Shown: positions 35,174 to 45,352, counted from the stretch's first letter. The stretch: 64,000 bases of DNA from JBGQOJ01 sp052119585 (GCF_052119585.1 NZ_JBGQOJ010000001.1:799859-863858); one strand, 5' to 3'. Notes: generated from the letters alone by a model not told the origin. Made by a program: numbers and translations.

Positions 35174-38100
35174 TCAAGGTGTCGCGGAAGACCGCAATGC
35201 CGCACTCACCATATTGTGGGGCAAAGGCATAAGGGTGGCCGAGGTCGTCCAAAGAATGGCCGTCTGGACCTCTCTTTCGGGAAAGATCTGAGACAGTGCT
35301 GCGGCATAGGCCCCCATCTGTGCCAGAATCCCATGCGGCACGTCGCCTGCGGTTGCGGGGACCGATTGGTTGGACTTGTAGTCAATCGCAAGCACGCGAT
35401 CATCCCCGATGATCAGCCTGTCTATGGCCCCGAGAATGCGGGCGCCGGCCAGTTCCGGCAGCGCAGCGGAAATGTCGACTTCGGTCAGGGCGTCGGGCGT
35501 AAAGAGGTGGGCAAGCCCTGTGTCGGTCAGAACGCGCGTTGCCTCGACCATCAGTTGACCGGCTTCGGTCGGGTCAGAGATGTCTTCGCCCGTCGACAGG
35601 ATATCCTGCGCCAGACGCGGCCAGTCGGGTTGCGGATAGGCCGCAAGATGCTCCAGCAGGCGGTGTAATTGCCGTCCGCGACGCAGCGCTGTCTCGTCAT
35701 CCTGACCGCCGGCGCCTTGCCCCAGTGATTTCGCCCCGCCCAAACCGGATGGCGCCAGCGGCTTGTCCGACGGCGCGGGCGCGGGGGCTGCGCACAGGGC
35801 CCAGGCTGGAATCGGGGGTAATGGCCCGTCAGCCTGCGGCTTGATTTCAGTTGCGGGCAGCGCCCAGTCGCCCTGTTCCAGCCGCCTGCCCTGCCCGAAG
35901 CCGAATTTGAAATCTACAGCGCCGGAATGGTCCATTCCCTGACGGATAATGTCATACCAACTGTCACTATTCTTGCCCAAGTCGCCGGCAGCGCAAACGA
36001 TCAGCCATTTTTCTGCCCGCGTCATAGCGACATACAAAAGCCGCATGCTTTCGTCTTCCTGCGCGGCTTTCAGCTGGTCGCGGGCATCGCCCAGTATTTT
36101 CGGGCTTTCCGCCGCGGCACTTTTCCAGACGGGCGTTTCGCCGATCTTGTAGATTTCGTCGTTCAATCGGATGTCACGTTTTGCCGTATCCGGAAGGATG
36201 ACAATCGGGGCCTCCAGCCCCTTGGCGCCGTGGACCGTCATCACCCGAATTCTGTCCCCGGCCGTATCCATCTGGCGCTTGATATCGACCTCGTCAGTGT
36301 CCAGCCACGTCAGGAAACCCGTCAGACTTGGAACCTCGGTTCGCTCATAGGCAAGTGCCTGGGTCAAAAGCGCGTCGATCCCGTCTTCGGCCTCTGTTCC
36401 AAGGCGTGCCAGCAGCTTTTTCCGACCGTCGTGGCGGGTCAGAATGCGTTCCAACAGGTCGTAGGGGCGCAAAAAATCGGCAGAATTGCGCAGTTCGTTT
36501 ATGATTTTGACGCTCGACTCAAACTCTGCTTTCCGGTCGCGAAGGGCTGCGGATAAATAGGCTTTGCCCCGCTTATGGGCCAAATCATACAGCGCCCCCT
36601 CGGACCAACCGAACAAAGGCGATCGCAATGCGGTTGCCAGCGACAGGTCATCCTCTGGCGTCGCCAGAAACCGAAGAAGCGCGGCCAGATCCTTGACTGC
36701 CAGCTCTGCCCCGACGCGCAACCGATCGGCACCGGCAATCGACAAGCTCCGGCTTTTGCAGGCGCGAATGATTTCATGGAATAGCTCTGAACGGCGCTGT
36801 ACCAGAATAAGGAAGTCACCCGCGGTCACGCGGCGTGCTGCCATCCGGGGCTTGCCGGTCGGATCGTCTATTTCAGCCGGAATAGTGACGCCTTCATCAA
36901 TCATCCGTTTGATTTCATCAGCGATCTGGTTTGCCAGCTTTGATGAATGATGGCTTTCCGAAACCCGATCAACCGGATCGAACCAGTCGCGTGTATCTTT
37001 GTCGTCGATCTTTTCGACGGGCGGCCACAAATCGACCCGTCCCGGCAGCGCGGTTTTGAACGCGATGTGTTTGAACCCTTCGCCGACACCCTTGCCGCCG
37101 CGCTGTTGGAATGTGGTGTCAACCAGCGTCAGGATGGGCTGCGCGGACCGAAAGGAATAATCAAGCGACAGCGATTGCAGGCCGCGACCCGCCTCTGACA
37201 AGCGGTCGTTGAAATACTCCTGCATGCGATCGAACGATCGCGGGTCCGCACCCTGGAACGAATAGATCGACTGCTTCTTATCACCGACGACAAAAATCGT
37301 CCGCTCTGTGCTGCTGCGCGCACCTTCACCGGATGTAAACTCCTGCGCCAGCAACCGGATCACGTCCCATTGCGCAGGGCTTGTGTCTTGTGCCTCGTCG
37401 ACAAGGATGTGGTCGATCCCGCCATCAAGCCGGTACAGCACCCATTGCGCGACGGCAGGATCGGTCAAAAGTTGCCGCGCTTTCAGGATCAGATCGTCGA
37501 AATCCAACCAGCCGTGACGCATCTTTCCGGCATCATACGCCGGAAGGAACTCTGCTGCGAACTGATGCAGTGCAAGCGTTTTTCTGGCGGAATAGAGCCG
37601 CAAACGGGTGTCTCTTGCCTGCTCTACGCGCATCATCAACTGATTTAGCGGTTCTATCCGGTCGCCAAGGGCGATGCGGGTTGCCTTGGTCGGAAATTTG
37701 TCGATCTTGGCGCAGAACGGCTCTGTTGCGGTGGCCCCCGTCAAAAACACTGACTCAAGAACGGGCAGGTCGCTGGCGATCAGATTGGCGGTGTCGAGTG
37801 TGGAAAGTTTCGCCGCATCCTTTTTGTCTGTGGGTAGCCCATCGTGCAGCGCGACAAGCAAATCCGCCAGAAGGGACGCTTCGTTTCCCAAAAATACATC
37901 CGACACCAGATCTGCGTCGGTAAACCCGGGATCCAGCCCGAACAACGCCCATATCGCCGCGGCATCCTGCCCGAACTTCGTCTGATGTTTGGTGACCTCT
38001 TGTGTCAGCGCGCCGAAATCCTCGCCGCTATAATATCGCGCGATCCCGTCGATAAGACCGACATGCGTGCCGTCGGCCATGCCTTCGACGATCTCCTCTC

Positions 38101-38569
38101 GCAGCAGTTTGGCGGCGCGGTCGTCCATTTCAACGAAGGTCGGCGACACCCTCGCCTCCAGTGGAAAGCGGCGCAACAGGGATGCACAAAAAGAGTGGAT
38201 AGTCTGAATTTTCAGCCCGCCGGGGGTTTCGATTGCACGCGCGAACAGCGTGCGGGCATCTCTCAGCTTTTCGGGTGTGATCGCGCTGCGACCACCCAGA
38301 TCGGTCAGTTGGCCCAGAAGACGGTCGTCTTCCATCATCGCCCATTCGCCCAAACGCCTGAACAACCGGTTCTGCATCTCGCTTGCGGCGGCTTTTGTGT
38401 ATGTCAGGCACAGGATGTTCTGGGGCATTACGCCCTCTAGCAACAGCCGCGCAACGCGGTCGGTCAGAACCCGTGTTTTGCCCGATCCGGCATTGGCCGA
38501 CAGCCATGTTGATGCGGATGGGTCCGCCGCCGCAATCTGGCGCAGTGTCGCGTCATCGGGGCGGGTCAT
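35174..38569 (-). CDS. addA: Double-strand break repair helicase-nuclease AddA
   Basis: About 1131 residues. A UvrD-like helicase with Walker A SANAGSGKTRVLTDR (residues 24-38), motif II HILVDEAQDTSPAQW and motif VI LLYVAMTRAEKWLIV. The C-terminal RecB-type nuclease has GAIDRLIIGDDRVLAIDYKS. With AddB it resects broken ends for RecA, replacing RecBCD in alphaproteobacteria. ATG 38569 overlaps the addB stop by 4 nt; the frame extends a few codons further upstream. Confidence 0.95.
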   Translation of the reverse strand: MTRPDDATLRQIAAADPSASTWLSANAGSGKTRVLTDRVARLLLEGVMPQNILCLTYTKAAASEMQNRLFRRLGEWAMMEDDRLLGQLTDLGGRSAITPEKLRDARTLFARAIETPGGLKIQTIHSFCASLLRRFPLEARVSPTFVEMDDRAAKLLREEIVEGMADGTHVGLIDGIARYYSGEDFGALTQEVTKHQTKFGQDAAAIWALFGLDPGFTDADLVSDVFLGNEASLLADLLVALHDGLPTDKKDAAKLSTLDTANLIASDLPVLESVFLTGATATEPFCAKIDKFPTKATRIALGDRIEPLNQLMMRVEQARDTRLRLYSARKTLALHQFAAEFLPAYDAGKMRHGWLDFDDLILKARQLLTDPAVAQWVLYRLDGGIDHILVDEAQDTSPAQWDVIRLLAQEFTSGEGARSSTERTIFVVGDKKQSIYSFQGADPRSFDRMQEYFNDRLSEAGRGLQSLSLDYSFRSAQPILTLVDTTFQQRGGKGVGEGFKHIAFKTALPGRVDLWPPVEKIDDKDTRDWFDPVDRVSESHHSSKLANQIADEIKRMIDEGVTIPAEIDDPTGKPRMAARRVTAGDFLILVQRRSELFHEIIRACKSRSLSIAGADRLRVGAELAVKDLAALLRFLATPEDDLSLATALRSPLFGWSEGALYDLAHKRGKAYLSAALRDRKAEFESSVKIINELRNSADFLRPYDLLERILTRHDGRKKLLARLGTEAEDGIDALLTQALAYERTEVPSLTGFLTWLDTDEVDIKRQMDTAGDRIRVMTVHGAKGLEAPIVILPDTAKRDIRLNDEIYKIGETPVWKSAAAESPKILGDARDQLKAAQEDESMRLLYVAMTRAEKWLIVCAAGDLGKNSDSWYDIIRQGMDHSGAVDFKFGFGQGRRLEQGDWALPATEIKPQADGPLPPIPAWALCAAPAPAPSDKPLAPSGLGGAKSLGQGAGGQDDETALRRGRQLHRLLEHLAAYPQPDWPRLAQDILSTGEDISDPTEAGQLMVEATRVLTDTGLAHLFTPDALTEVDISAALPELAGARILGAIDRLIIGDDRVLAIDYKSNQSVPATAGDVPHGILAQMGAYAAALSQIFPEREVQTAILWTTSATLMPLPHNMVSAALRSSATP

Positions 38570-41511
38570 TCCACATCCTCGCCTTTGGGTTCGTTGGTGG
38601 CATCCCATTCCCCGAACCGCGCAAGTTGATCATAGTCGCCGCCGAACCGCTCTTTTTGCATGGCGCGGCGCGAGGTGAAGCCCTGTTGCGGCTCCATATA
38701 GCGACCGATCAGTTCCTCGAACTCGTCCCAGACCCTGGCGGGCGGAAACTCGGTCAAGGGGGCATCGACAATTTTTGGCGCGCTTCCAAGGCCAATAAAA
38801 CTGGCCCCGCGAACGTCCGAGTAGCCAAGCCCCTCAAAGGCGTTTCGTTCGATCATCGCGGCCTCCAGCAACAGCTGTTTGTCGAAATACAGTTGTTCGT
38901 CTTTGGACGGCGGCACGCCGGTTTTGTAATCGTAAACGAAGATACTGCCATCTTCGGCGCGGTCGATCCGGTCCGCCTTAGCGGTCAACGTGAAATCGAC
39001 AGTGTCCAACGGAGCAGCCCCTTTTCGTTCCAGCAGGCTTTCAGGCGCACGAGCCATTCGGGTGACCTCGCCCTCAAGAAACCAATCCACCACGCGTTCC
39101 AGCTTGGCCCGCCAGATGCGGCGGGCAGTTGGCCACGGGGCCTCTGCCGCAAGCACCTCGTCGGCAATGGCCATCAGACGGCGACGGGCCTGCACCTGAG
39201 TCTCGACTGGTCTTTCGCGCACAAAACGCTCGAAAACGCCGTGCAGGATTGTGCCCCGCAGGGGTGCGTCGGGGGCTTGCCGTAAAGGGTCCAGCGGGCG
39301 CAACCGCAAAACATATGCGGCATAGATTGCATAGGGATCGCGGATCAGGGTCTTTATGCGCGTGACGGACAGCTGTTTAGGCCGCGCCGCGACAGGTGGG
39401 CGGGGCGAGGGCCGCGGCGCAGAGGACACAGCCTCATCCGGCATCTCGATTGCAGTGGCCAGCCCAAGCCAGTATTGGCCCTTTTCGCGCATGGTTTTCA
39501 GCGCATCTGATCCGCCCTGTGGCTTTAGCCCGTCCAGAAGGTTCACCAACCGGTTCAACCATCTGGATGCAACGGTCTCTGCCTCGGCGCTGCGGATAGA
39601 GCGGGTCAACCACACCTCTTTCGCGCCAACGGCCTGTTGAAAATCGTGCGCGGACAGCCCGATCCGCCTTTCGGGCAACAGCAGGCCCGCCTCCAGGCGC
39701 ATCCGCCGGTTCATCCATGGGTCCGGTTTTGCACTTTCGGGCCATGTTCCGTCATTCAATCCGCCCAGAATAACCAGATCCGCACCTTGAACGCGGGCCT
39801 CCATCGTGCCCCAGATCATGATGTTCGGATGGGTGCCAACCGCATCCCGCACCACGCCGCGTTCCAGAACCGCGCGAAACAGGCTGTTGTAGTCGGCGGC
39901 GGACATGTCGCCGCCGATCCCGGCCTCGCGTTGCAATTCGCCGATCAGTTTTGTTGTCTCGCGACCGGCGGATTCTGCCCATAATTCGGAATCGTCATCG
40001 CTTTTGGGGCCTGCAGCCAATGCAGAAGCAATGCACAAGTGATGCGCAACATGGTCCGATAGGGGCCGCGTTCCGACCTCTTCCACACCGCGCAGGACGT
40101 CACCCAGCCATTGCGCCCAAACGTCGCGCCCGTCTTCCGGCTTATGCGCGGCCCAGGCGATCAGGCTGCTTGCGGTTGGAAACGGCGGGCCATCACGGCG
40201 CAAGGAAAGCTCAAGCTCTCGCGTCCAGCGCAAATGGTTTCCCCGCTCTCCGGCGCCTGTATTGGCAAGGGGATGCTTGAGAAGGGTCAGCAGATCCTCT
40301 GCCGTCAGTTTTTGTCCGAAAAGAGACGAGACATGGCGCAGGAAACGGCCCGGTGGGGAAAGGGGCAACGGTTGCCCGGCACTGTCATCGGGGCGGATGC
40401 CCCAACGGTCCAGCGCCGCCGTGACCTGTCGCGTCAACATGCGATCGGGCGTTATAAGCGCGGCCATGGTTCCATCCTCTGCGGCCTGCCGCAGACGCAG
40501 CGCAATTGCCAGCGCTTCCAGGCGTGACGACGCCGCCTCGACCAAGGTGACATCGGCAAGAGCGGTCTGAAGATTCGAAAGCGTTCGCCCTTCGATCATC
40601 CATTGGTCCGTGACCGGCGCGGGCCGCAAGGCCAGTGAAACGATCTTGTTGCGTGCTGGATTGGGGGCCTCTGTCATGGTCCAGTTTTGCACGTCGACGG
40701 GGTTCGCCCCTAGCGCGTCCAGCAGGTGACGAAACCGGAATTGCGGGTGATCTTCGGTGGTCAGGGCGCTGTCCAGCCGGCCCCAGACGTGGTCGGGAAG
40801 ATCAAAGTCATAGCCGGGCAACACAAGCGCCCCCTGAGGAAGTGCGGCGACCGCCTTCATGAACATCTGTGTCGCGCCACGCGATCCGGTCGATCCCGCA
40901 ACGATCACCGGATGCGTCGGCGGCGCGATGGCCCAGCGCGCAACCAGCCGTTCGATCACCAGCCTTTGTCGGGCCTCTTTGTCGGGCGCGTTTCGCGCCT
41001 CTTCGCCAAAATACCGCTGCACGATGCGGATAAAGGTCAGGCTGCGATCCCAGTGGCCTGACTGATCCGGAATTTCGAGGTTTTCGATCACCTCGGGGCT
41101 GACGCCTTCGCCCTGCATCTCGTCCATAAGGGTTGCAAGGCTATCGGCCAGATCATGGATCGCGGCGCGTGGGGCCAGATCGGGCTGGGCCTCCAGAAGC
41201 TGTCCGATCAGAACGCCAAGTTCCAGCCGTCGCCGCAGCGGGGGAACGCCGGGCGGAAGATCTGCCATCGCCACGTCCTGCCCCAGATCGGTCAGAAGCC
41301 TGATCTGGGGCAAAAGGGACGCCGGCCCTTGTGCCAGAACGTCTTTTAATCGCCGCTGCATCCTGCGGGTGTTCACATAGATTTCGACGCGGGCGATCGC
41401 CTCGGGGGGTAGGCCCGCCATCCGTTCGTTCAGCCCTTCGATCAGGGAAACGGGAAAGTCGGCCCCCAGGGGAAGTCCGAAAATACGGGGCTTGTCTGAC
41501 GGATCAAACAT
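38566..41511 (-). CDS. addB: Double-strand break repair protein AddB
   Basis: A 981-residue partner of AddA, alphaproteobacterial type. The N-terminal helicase-like part lacks a clear Walker A motif. The C-terminal PD-(D/E)XK nuclease has FTLTAKADRIDRAEDG, VYDYKTG and DKQLLLEA. It would cut one strand while AddA cuts the other. The start overlaps the end of the murU-like gene by 8 nt. Confidence 0.93.
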   Translation of the reverse strand: MFDPSDKPRIFGLPLGADFPVSLIEGLNERMAGLPPEAIARVEIYVNTRRMQRRLKDVLAQGPASLLPQIRLLTDLGQDVAMADLPPGVPPLRRRLELGVLIGQLLEAQPDLAPRAAIHDLADSLATLMDEMQGEGVSPEVIENLEIPDQSGHWDRSLTFIRIVQRYFGEEARNAPDKEARQRLVIERLVARWAIAPPTHPVIVAGSTGSRGATQMFMKAVAALPQGALVLPGYDFDLPDHVWGRLDSALTTEDHPQFRFRHLLDALGANPVDVQNWTMTEAPNPARNKIVSLALRPAPVTDQWMIEGRTLSNLQTALADVTLVEAASSRLEALAIALRLRQAAEDGTMAALITPDRMLTRQVTAALDRWGIRPDDSAGQPLPLSPPGRFLRHVSSLFGQKLTAEDLLTLLKHPLANTGAGERGNHLRWTRELELSLRRDGPPFPTASSLIAWAAHKPEDGRDVWAQWLGDVLRGVEEVGTRPLSDHVAHHLCIASALAAGPKSDDDSELWAESAGRETTKLIGELQREAGIGGDMSAADYNSLFRAVLERGVVRDAVGTHPNIMIWGTMEARVQGADLVILGGLNDGTWPESAKPDPWMNRRMRLEAGLLLPERRIGLSAHDFQQAVGAKEVWLTRSIRSAEAETVASRWLNRLVNLLDGLKPQGGSDALKTMREKGQYWLGLATAIEMPDEAVSSAPRPSPRPPVAARPKQLSVTRIKTLIRDPYAIYAAYVLRLRPLDPLRQAPDAPLRGTILHGVFERFVRERPVETQVQARRRLMAIADEVLAAEAPWPTARRIWRAKLERVVDWFLEGEVTRMARAPESLLERKGAAPLDTVDFTLTAKADRIDRAEDGSIFVYDYKTGVPPSKDEQLYFDKQLLLEAAMIERNAFEGLGYSDVRGASFIGLGSAPKIVDAPLTEFPPARVWDEFEELIGRYMEPQQGFTSRRAMQKERFGGDYDQLARFGEWDATNEPKGEDVE

Positions 41512-42175
41512 CGGGCGTGCCGTTCAGCATGGCCTCGGCGATAGCAATGCCTTCGGGTCGGCCGACATCGCACCAAGTGCCGTCGTGCACCGCGCCAAAC
41601 AGGCGCCCCTGCGCGATTATGCTGTCCCACAGCAGATTAAGCGAGAATCCGCGATCTGGAAACGCCGCCAGACCTTCGGTTTTGATGATCTGCACTCCGG
41701 TGTAGATATAGCCTGCCCCGCGCCTGATTTCGCCGGTATCCGAGCGCAGAAAGTCGCCCTTGCCGCTGTGCCCGAAGGCGCGATGTGGATCGACAAGCAG
41801 CAAAAGCGCGTCCATTTCGTCTGGTTGCCACAGGTCGCGCAGCTGCGCGATTGCGTTTTTGCCGGTCCAGACCGCATCAGTGTTCATTGTGAAAACCGGA
41901 CCATCCCCCAGTAACGGCAGCGCATGACGCAACCCGCCGCCGGTTTCCAGAATGTCGGGCGTTTCGATTGAAAAAGCGATGTCGCGCCCCGCCAGATGTG
42001 TTTGCAGGGGATCGGGAAGATAGTGCAAATTGGCGACCTTCCGGTTGATGCCCGCCGTTTCAATCTGGTCCAGCGCATGATCAATCAGCGCCCGACCGGC
42101 GACCTTGATCAACGGTTTGGGTTGTGAGGCGGTCAGTGTGCCCATTCGCGTGCCTAAACCGGCGGCAAATAGCAT
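41504..42175 (-). CDS. murU: MurNAc-1-phosphate uridylyltransferase (MurU-like nucleotidyltransferase)
   Basis: A 223-residue sugar nucleotidyltransferase. FAAGLGTRMGTLTASQPKPL is the pyrophosphorylase signature binding UTP, and NTDAVW the metal-binding Asp region. Beside the amgK-like kinase it matches the AmgK-MurU pair that recycles MurNAc to UDP-MurNAc, bypassing de novo synthesis and fosfomycin inhibition (known in Pseudomonas). The ATG at 42175 overlaps the kinase stop (TAATG); an in-frame upstream start at 42199 would overlap more. Confidence 0.82.
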   Translation of the reverse strand: MLFAAGLGTRMGTLTASQPKPLIKVAGRALIDHALDQIETAGINRKVANLHYLPDPLQTHLAGRDIAFSIETPDILETGGGLRHALPLLGDGPVFTMNTDAVWTGKNAIAQLRDLWQPDEMDALLLLVDPHRAFGHSGKGDFLRSDTGEIRRGAGYIYTGVQIIKTEGLAAFPDRGFSLNLLWDSIIAQGRLFGAVHDGTWCDVGRPEGIAIAEAMLNGTPDV

Positions 42176-43203
42176 TACAGCGTCGGGATGGTCGCGCATT
42201 TGTCTTTCAACCTTTTCAGGACGTCGTTGGTTGGCGCGGGAAGCTTTGCAAGCACCATGTCGCGAAGGCCCGACAGGGCGGGGTGATCCAGATCTTGCAG
42301 AAGATGGCCCCAGACCCGTGGGATCAGGTCAATGTAGTGCGGTTTCCCGAAGTGCATAGACAACCGGGCGAAGACGCCAAGGATACGCAGGTTTCGCTGG
42401 GCGCCAAGGCAGGCATAAGCGGTCTGGAATGCGTCGGCATCCATACCGGATTGCGCGATATACCGCGCCTTCATGGCGTGCTGAAGGGACGGGGGCACAT
42501 CGCGGCGGGCATCCTCTAGCAGCGACACAAGGTCATAGGCGGGGTGGCCCGACATGGCGTCCTGAAAGTCCAAAAGGCCAACCCGCGCCGCGCCGGCCCT
42601 GTCAGGCAACCAAAGCAGGTTTTCAGCATGATAGTCCCGTTGAATCAAAACCGGCGTGGCATTGGTGTGTCGGTTCAGAACTGCCTGAAGCGTTGTTTGA
42701 AATGCGGTGCAGGCGTCGGCGTCAGCCATGTCTGTGGCCCCCGGCAAATACCAATCGAAGGCAAGTGCCGCGACCTTTGCCATAACCACAGGGCTGTAGG
42801 GTGCAAGGGTGTCGGGCATGGGGGCTGCGTGCAGCTGCACCAGTGCGTCGACAGCGGTTTCATAAAGAATTTGCTCTCGCTCTGGTGATTTGACGACGAC
42901 ACGCGCGAACAGGTCATCGCCCAGATCCTCGATGATCAAAAGGCCCGCGTCGATATCTTCGGCAAAGATATGTGGCGCGCTAAGCCCGATGCCGGTCAAG
43001 TGACGTGCAATCGCAAGAAAGGGGCGAACATTCTCGCCTTTGGCGGGCGGGGCATCCATCAGCACGGCGGTTTTTCCGCTGTCGTTGGACAAAATCCGTT
43101 CATAGTGCCGGTTCGAGGCATCGCCCGCGAGAGGGGAGCGGGTGCTTCCCGCCCAGTCTGTTTTCGCAATGAAGGCGTCGATCAGCGCGTTTCTGTCAGT
43201 CAT
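42175..43203 (-). CDS. amgK: Anomeric MurNAc/GlcNAc kinase (AmgK-like phosphotransferase)
   Basis: A 342-residue aminoglycoside-phosphotransferase-fold kinase. LIQRDYHAENLLWLP is the catalytic loop and VGLLDFQDAMSGHPAYDL the metal-binding D-F-x-D motif. AmgK phosphorylates the anomeric carbon of MurNAc. The assignment rests on the fold, the one-base overlap with murU, and the tsaE-amgK-murU order I recall from related genomes. It overlaps tsaE by 8 nt. Confidence 0.82.
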   Translation of the reverse strand: MTDRNALIDAFIAKTDWAGSTRSPLAGDASNRHYERILSNDSGKTAVLMDAPPAKGENVRPFLAIARHLTGIGLSAPHIFAEDIDAGLLIIEDLGDDLFARVVVKSPEREQILYETAVDALVQLHAAPMPDTLAPYSPVVMAKVAALAFDWYLPGATDMADADACTAFQTTLQAVLNRHTNATPVLIQRDYHAENLLWLPDRAGAARVGLLDFQDAMSGHPAYDLVSLLEDARRDVPPSLQHAMKARYIAQSGMDADAFQTAYACLGAQRNLRILGVFARLSMHFGKPHYIDLIPRVWGHLLQDLDHPALSGLRDMVLAKLPAPTNDVLKRLKDKCATIPTL

Positions 43204-43669
43204 TCAGCCTCTCCAGCCGGGCGCGCCATTGTGGCGATTCGGAACGTGCTATCACCCGGCGCGACTCGTCGGTGGACCCTTGTGAAAACGACAGGACCAG
43301 CGCATCCGCGGGCAAAAGATCACCCAGCCGATCCGGCCATTCAACAAGGCATAGTGCCGTTTCGAAGGCGTCCGTCAGGCCAAGTTCCACCGCTTCGTCG
43401 GGATGTGTAAGGCGGTAAAGGTCGCTGTGCCATATGTCCAGATCGCCCTCGTTATAGACCTGAACCAATGTGAAGGTCGGCGAGGGGATATCCTCTGGCT
43501 CTGATAGCTTTGCCTTGATCAGGCTTCTGGCAAAATGTGTTTTCCCGGCACCGATCGATCCTTCGAGCAGGATAACGTCACCGGCGCCGACGCGTCCGGC
43601 AAGGCGTCTGGCAAAATCGGTGGTTTCGGCCTCTGAGGAAAAGGTAATGTCGAATAGCTGTTGGGTCAT
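43196..43669 (-). CDS. tsaE: tRNA t6A synthesis ATPase TsaE
   Basis: A 157-residue P-loop ATPase. LLEGSIGAGKTHFARSL (about 35-51) is Walker A, and SPTFTLVQVYN and HSDLYRL are the family's other signatures. TsaE activates TsaD during synthesis of the t6A37 modification on ANN-decoding tRNAs. TsaD is encoded about 9.5 kb to the right. It heads the tsaE-amgK-murU-addB-addA run of overlapping genes. Confidence 0.93.
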   Translation of the reverse strand: MTQQLFDITFSSEAETTDFARRLAGRVGAGDVILLEGSIGAGKTHFARSLIKAKLSEPEDIPSPTFTLVQVYNEGDLDIWHSDLYRLTHPDEAVELGLTDAFETALCLVEWPDRLGDLLPADALVLSFSQGSTDESRRVIARSESPQWRARLERLND

Positions 43670-43709
43670 TGCCCGACATTAGCCTGCCCAGTTCTGCCCG
43701 CAAGCGGCA

Positions 43710-45296
43710 TCACGCATCGATATTGACACGATCCGGCCACGCAGCGGTTTTTTCAACGGGTTCGGGGGAAAGAGTGGCGAATGAAACCATGCTGAACCCG
43801 CCCGAAAGGGGCCGTAGCCGGCATTGCAGGTTTTGCCCGTTCGACAGCATGACGTCCTTGCTGCAGTCGATCCTGCCATCCTGGCCGGTGACAAAGCGTA
43901 GTGCGAGATCCCAAAAGGCGGAGGGAAGGCTTTTGTTTTTCCAATGCGCGATGACATCGGAAATGACCATGTCGCCGAAGGTTGTATCCGGGTCCAGCCC
44001 CCACAGCCGCACAAAGGCCGCGTTTGTTGTCGCGACAACGCCATTTGGCGAAAAGACTATGATCGCCTCTGCAAGACTGTCGATGATGGCTTGTCCCAGC
44101 TCCAGGTCGGATCTGAACCGGCGCGTCAGCGAAATTTCGGCTGTGATGTCCTCGAACAGAAACGCGACGGCCCCGTCGGGGTGTGGTCTGCCGGTGACAT
44201 GGTAGGTCTGCCCTGTCGGCAAGGCCCAGTTTTCCTCAAATGTGCCATTGGTTGCGCCGACTTCCAGTTCTGCCATTTGGTCGCGCCAGGTTTTGTAGTC
44301 TTTAGGCTCTGGCACCATTCGTTTCTCGCGCAGCCGATCCAGAAATGAATAAAGCGTTGGTTTTGAAATCAGAAACTCGGCGGGCAAAGACGAAAGATCG
44401 GTAAGGGCAGGGTTGAAAAGCACCAGTTGGCGTTTGCGGTCGAAGATCGCCAACCCGATGGGCAGTTGCGCAAAGGTCTTTGTCAGGGTCTGGACAAAAC
44501 TGCGAAGGGCGTCTTCGGCGCGAACGGTTCCGTTCACAAGATCGGCAAAGCAAAGCGTCTCGTTGCCAATCTGGCGCGCGGAAATCTCGTACCAACTGAC
44601 CGTCTTGTCGGGTATGTCCAACGCGATGCGCCTTGGGCCCTCGGCTGGCGGATCACCCTTGACGGCGGCGGGAGGGAAGATGACGCGGGGCGGCCATGTC
44701 GGCACGTCCTCATCGGGGTAAAAACGGGCGGCGAGTGTCAGATAGGCCTGGTTGGCCCAGGTGATCTGACCATTCACGGCCTGCTTCCAGACAAGAAATG
44801 GCGCGTGGTCGGTCGTGCCGCGCAATGTATCCAATTCTTCTTCCATTGCAGCAAGGCTTTGCCTGTCTATGTCCACCAGAGGCCCGTCGCTTATCCGCTC
44901 ATCAAGAACAATCCGGGCCAATCCGTCCCACCATTCGGCGTAAAGTTTCACAACAGGCGAATCTGCGCTTGTCCATTGCAGTTGCCCCGCTTCCGCAAGG
45001 CCACCTATCTTGTCGCTGAGGTCTGGAAAGCGCGGGCCGAAGATGACGCCAAAGCGAGCCCAGTCCGACATGCCCCTTGGCCCCGTGGCAAGGATGCGCC
45101 GCGCACGAGGCGTGGCGTCAATCAGGGTTTCGTCGTCGAAGATGAAAACGCATTCGTTCATCGCCTCTGACAAAAGCGCCCGCGCGGTCTTTTTGGCAGG
45201 TGCGGTCAGTGCTGACAAAAGAAGCAGGGCAAAGGTTGTCGCAGCGAAGGACACGACAATAACGAGCAAGACGATTTTATAGTCCGGCAATTGCAT
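43710..45296 (-). CDS. Membrane-anchored multi-PAS protein without kinase domain (probable DivL homologue)
   Basis: A 528-residue protein. One N-terminal membrane segment (IVLLVIVVSFAATTFALLLLSA, ~8-30) is followed by several PAS-type modules, with clear ones near 155-250, 265-385 (IGLAIFDRKRQLVLFNPAL) and 395-500 (EAIIVFSPNGVVATTNAAF). I find no H-box with phospho-His and no N/G1/G2 ATP-binding boxes, so it cannot be a conventional histidine kinase. Position beside the reg cluster and architecture recall the PAS protein DivL of Rhodobacter, which influences CtrA phosphorylation. A perfect CtrA box lies 57 bp upstream of its start. Confidence 0.65.
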   Translation of the reverse strand: MQLPDYKIVLLVIVVSFAATTFALLLLSALTAPAKKTARALLSEAMNECVFIFDDETLIDATPRARRILATGPRGMSDWARFGVIFGPRFPDLSDKIGGLAEAGQLQWTSADSPVVKLYAEWWDGLARIVLDERISDGPLVDIDRQSLAAMEEELDTLRGTTDHAPFLVWKQAVNGQITWANQAYLTLAARFYPDEDVPTWPPRVIFPPAAVKGDPPAEGPRRIALDIPDKTVSWYEISARQIGNETLCFADLVNGTVRAEDALRSFVQTLTKTFAQLPIGLAIFDRKRQLVLFNPALTDLSSLPAEFLISKPTLYSFLDRLREKRMVPEPKDYKTWRDQMAELEVGATNGTFEENWALPTGQTYHVTGRPHPDGAVAFLFEDITAEISLTRRFRSDLELGQAIIDSLAEAIIVFSPNGVVATTNAAFVRLWGLDPDTTFGDMVISDVIAHWKNKSLPSAFWDLALRFVTGQDGRIDCSKDVMLSNGQNLQCRLRPLSGGFSMVSFATLSPEPVEKTAAWPDRVNIDA

Positions 45297-45352
45297 ATAC
45301 CGCTTCCCCGTTCTGAAGACATTCCTGTTGCTTCAGTCTTGGGCAAGAAACG

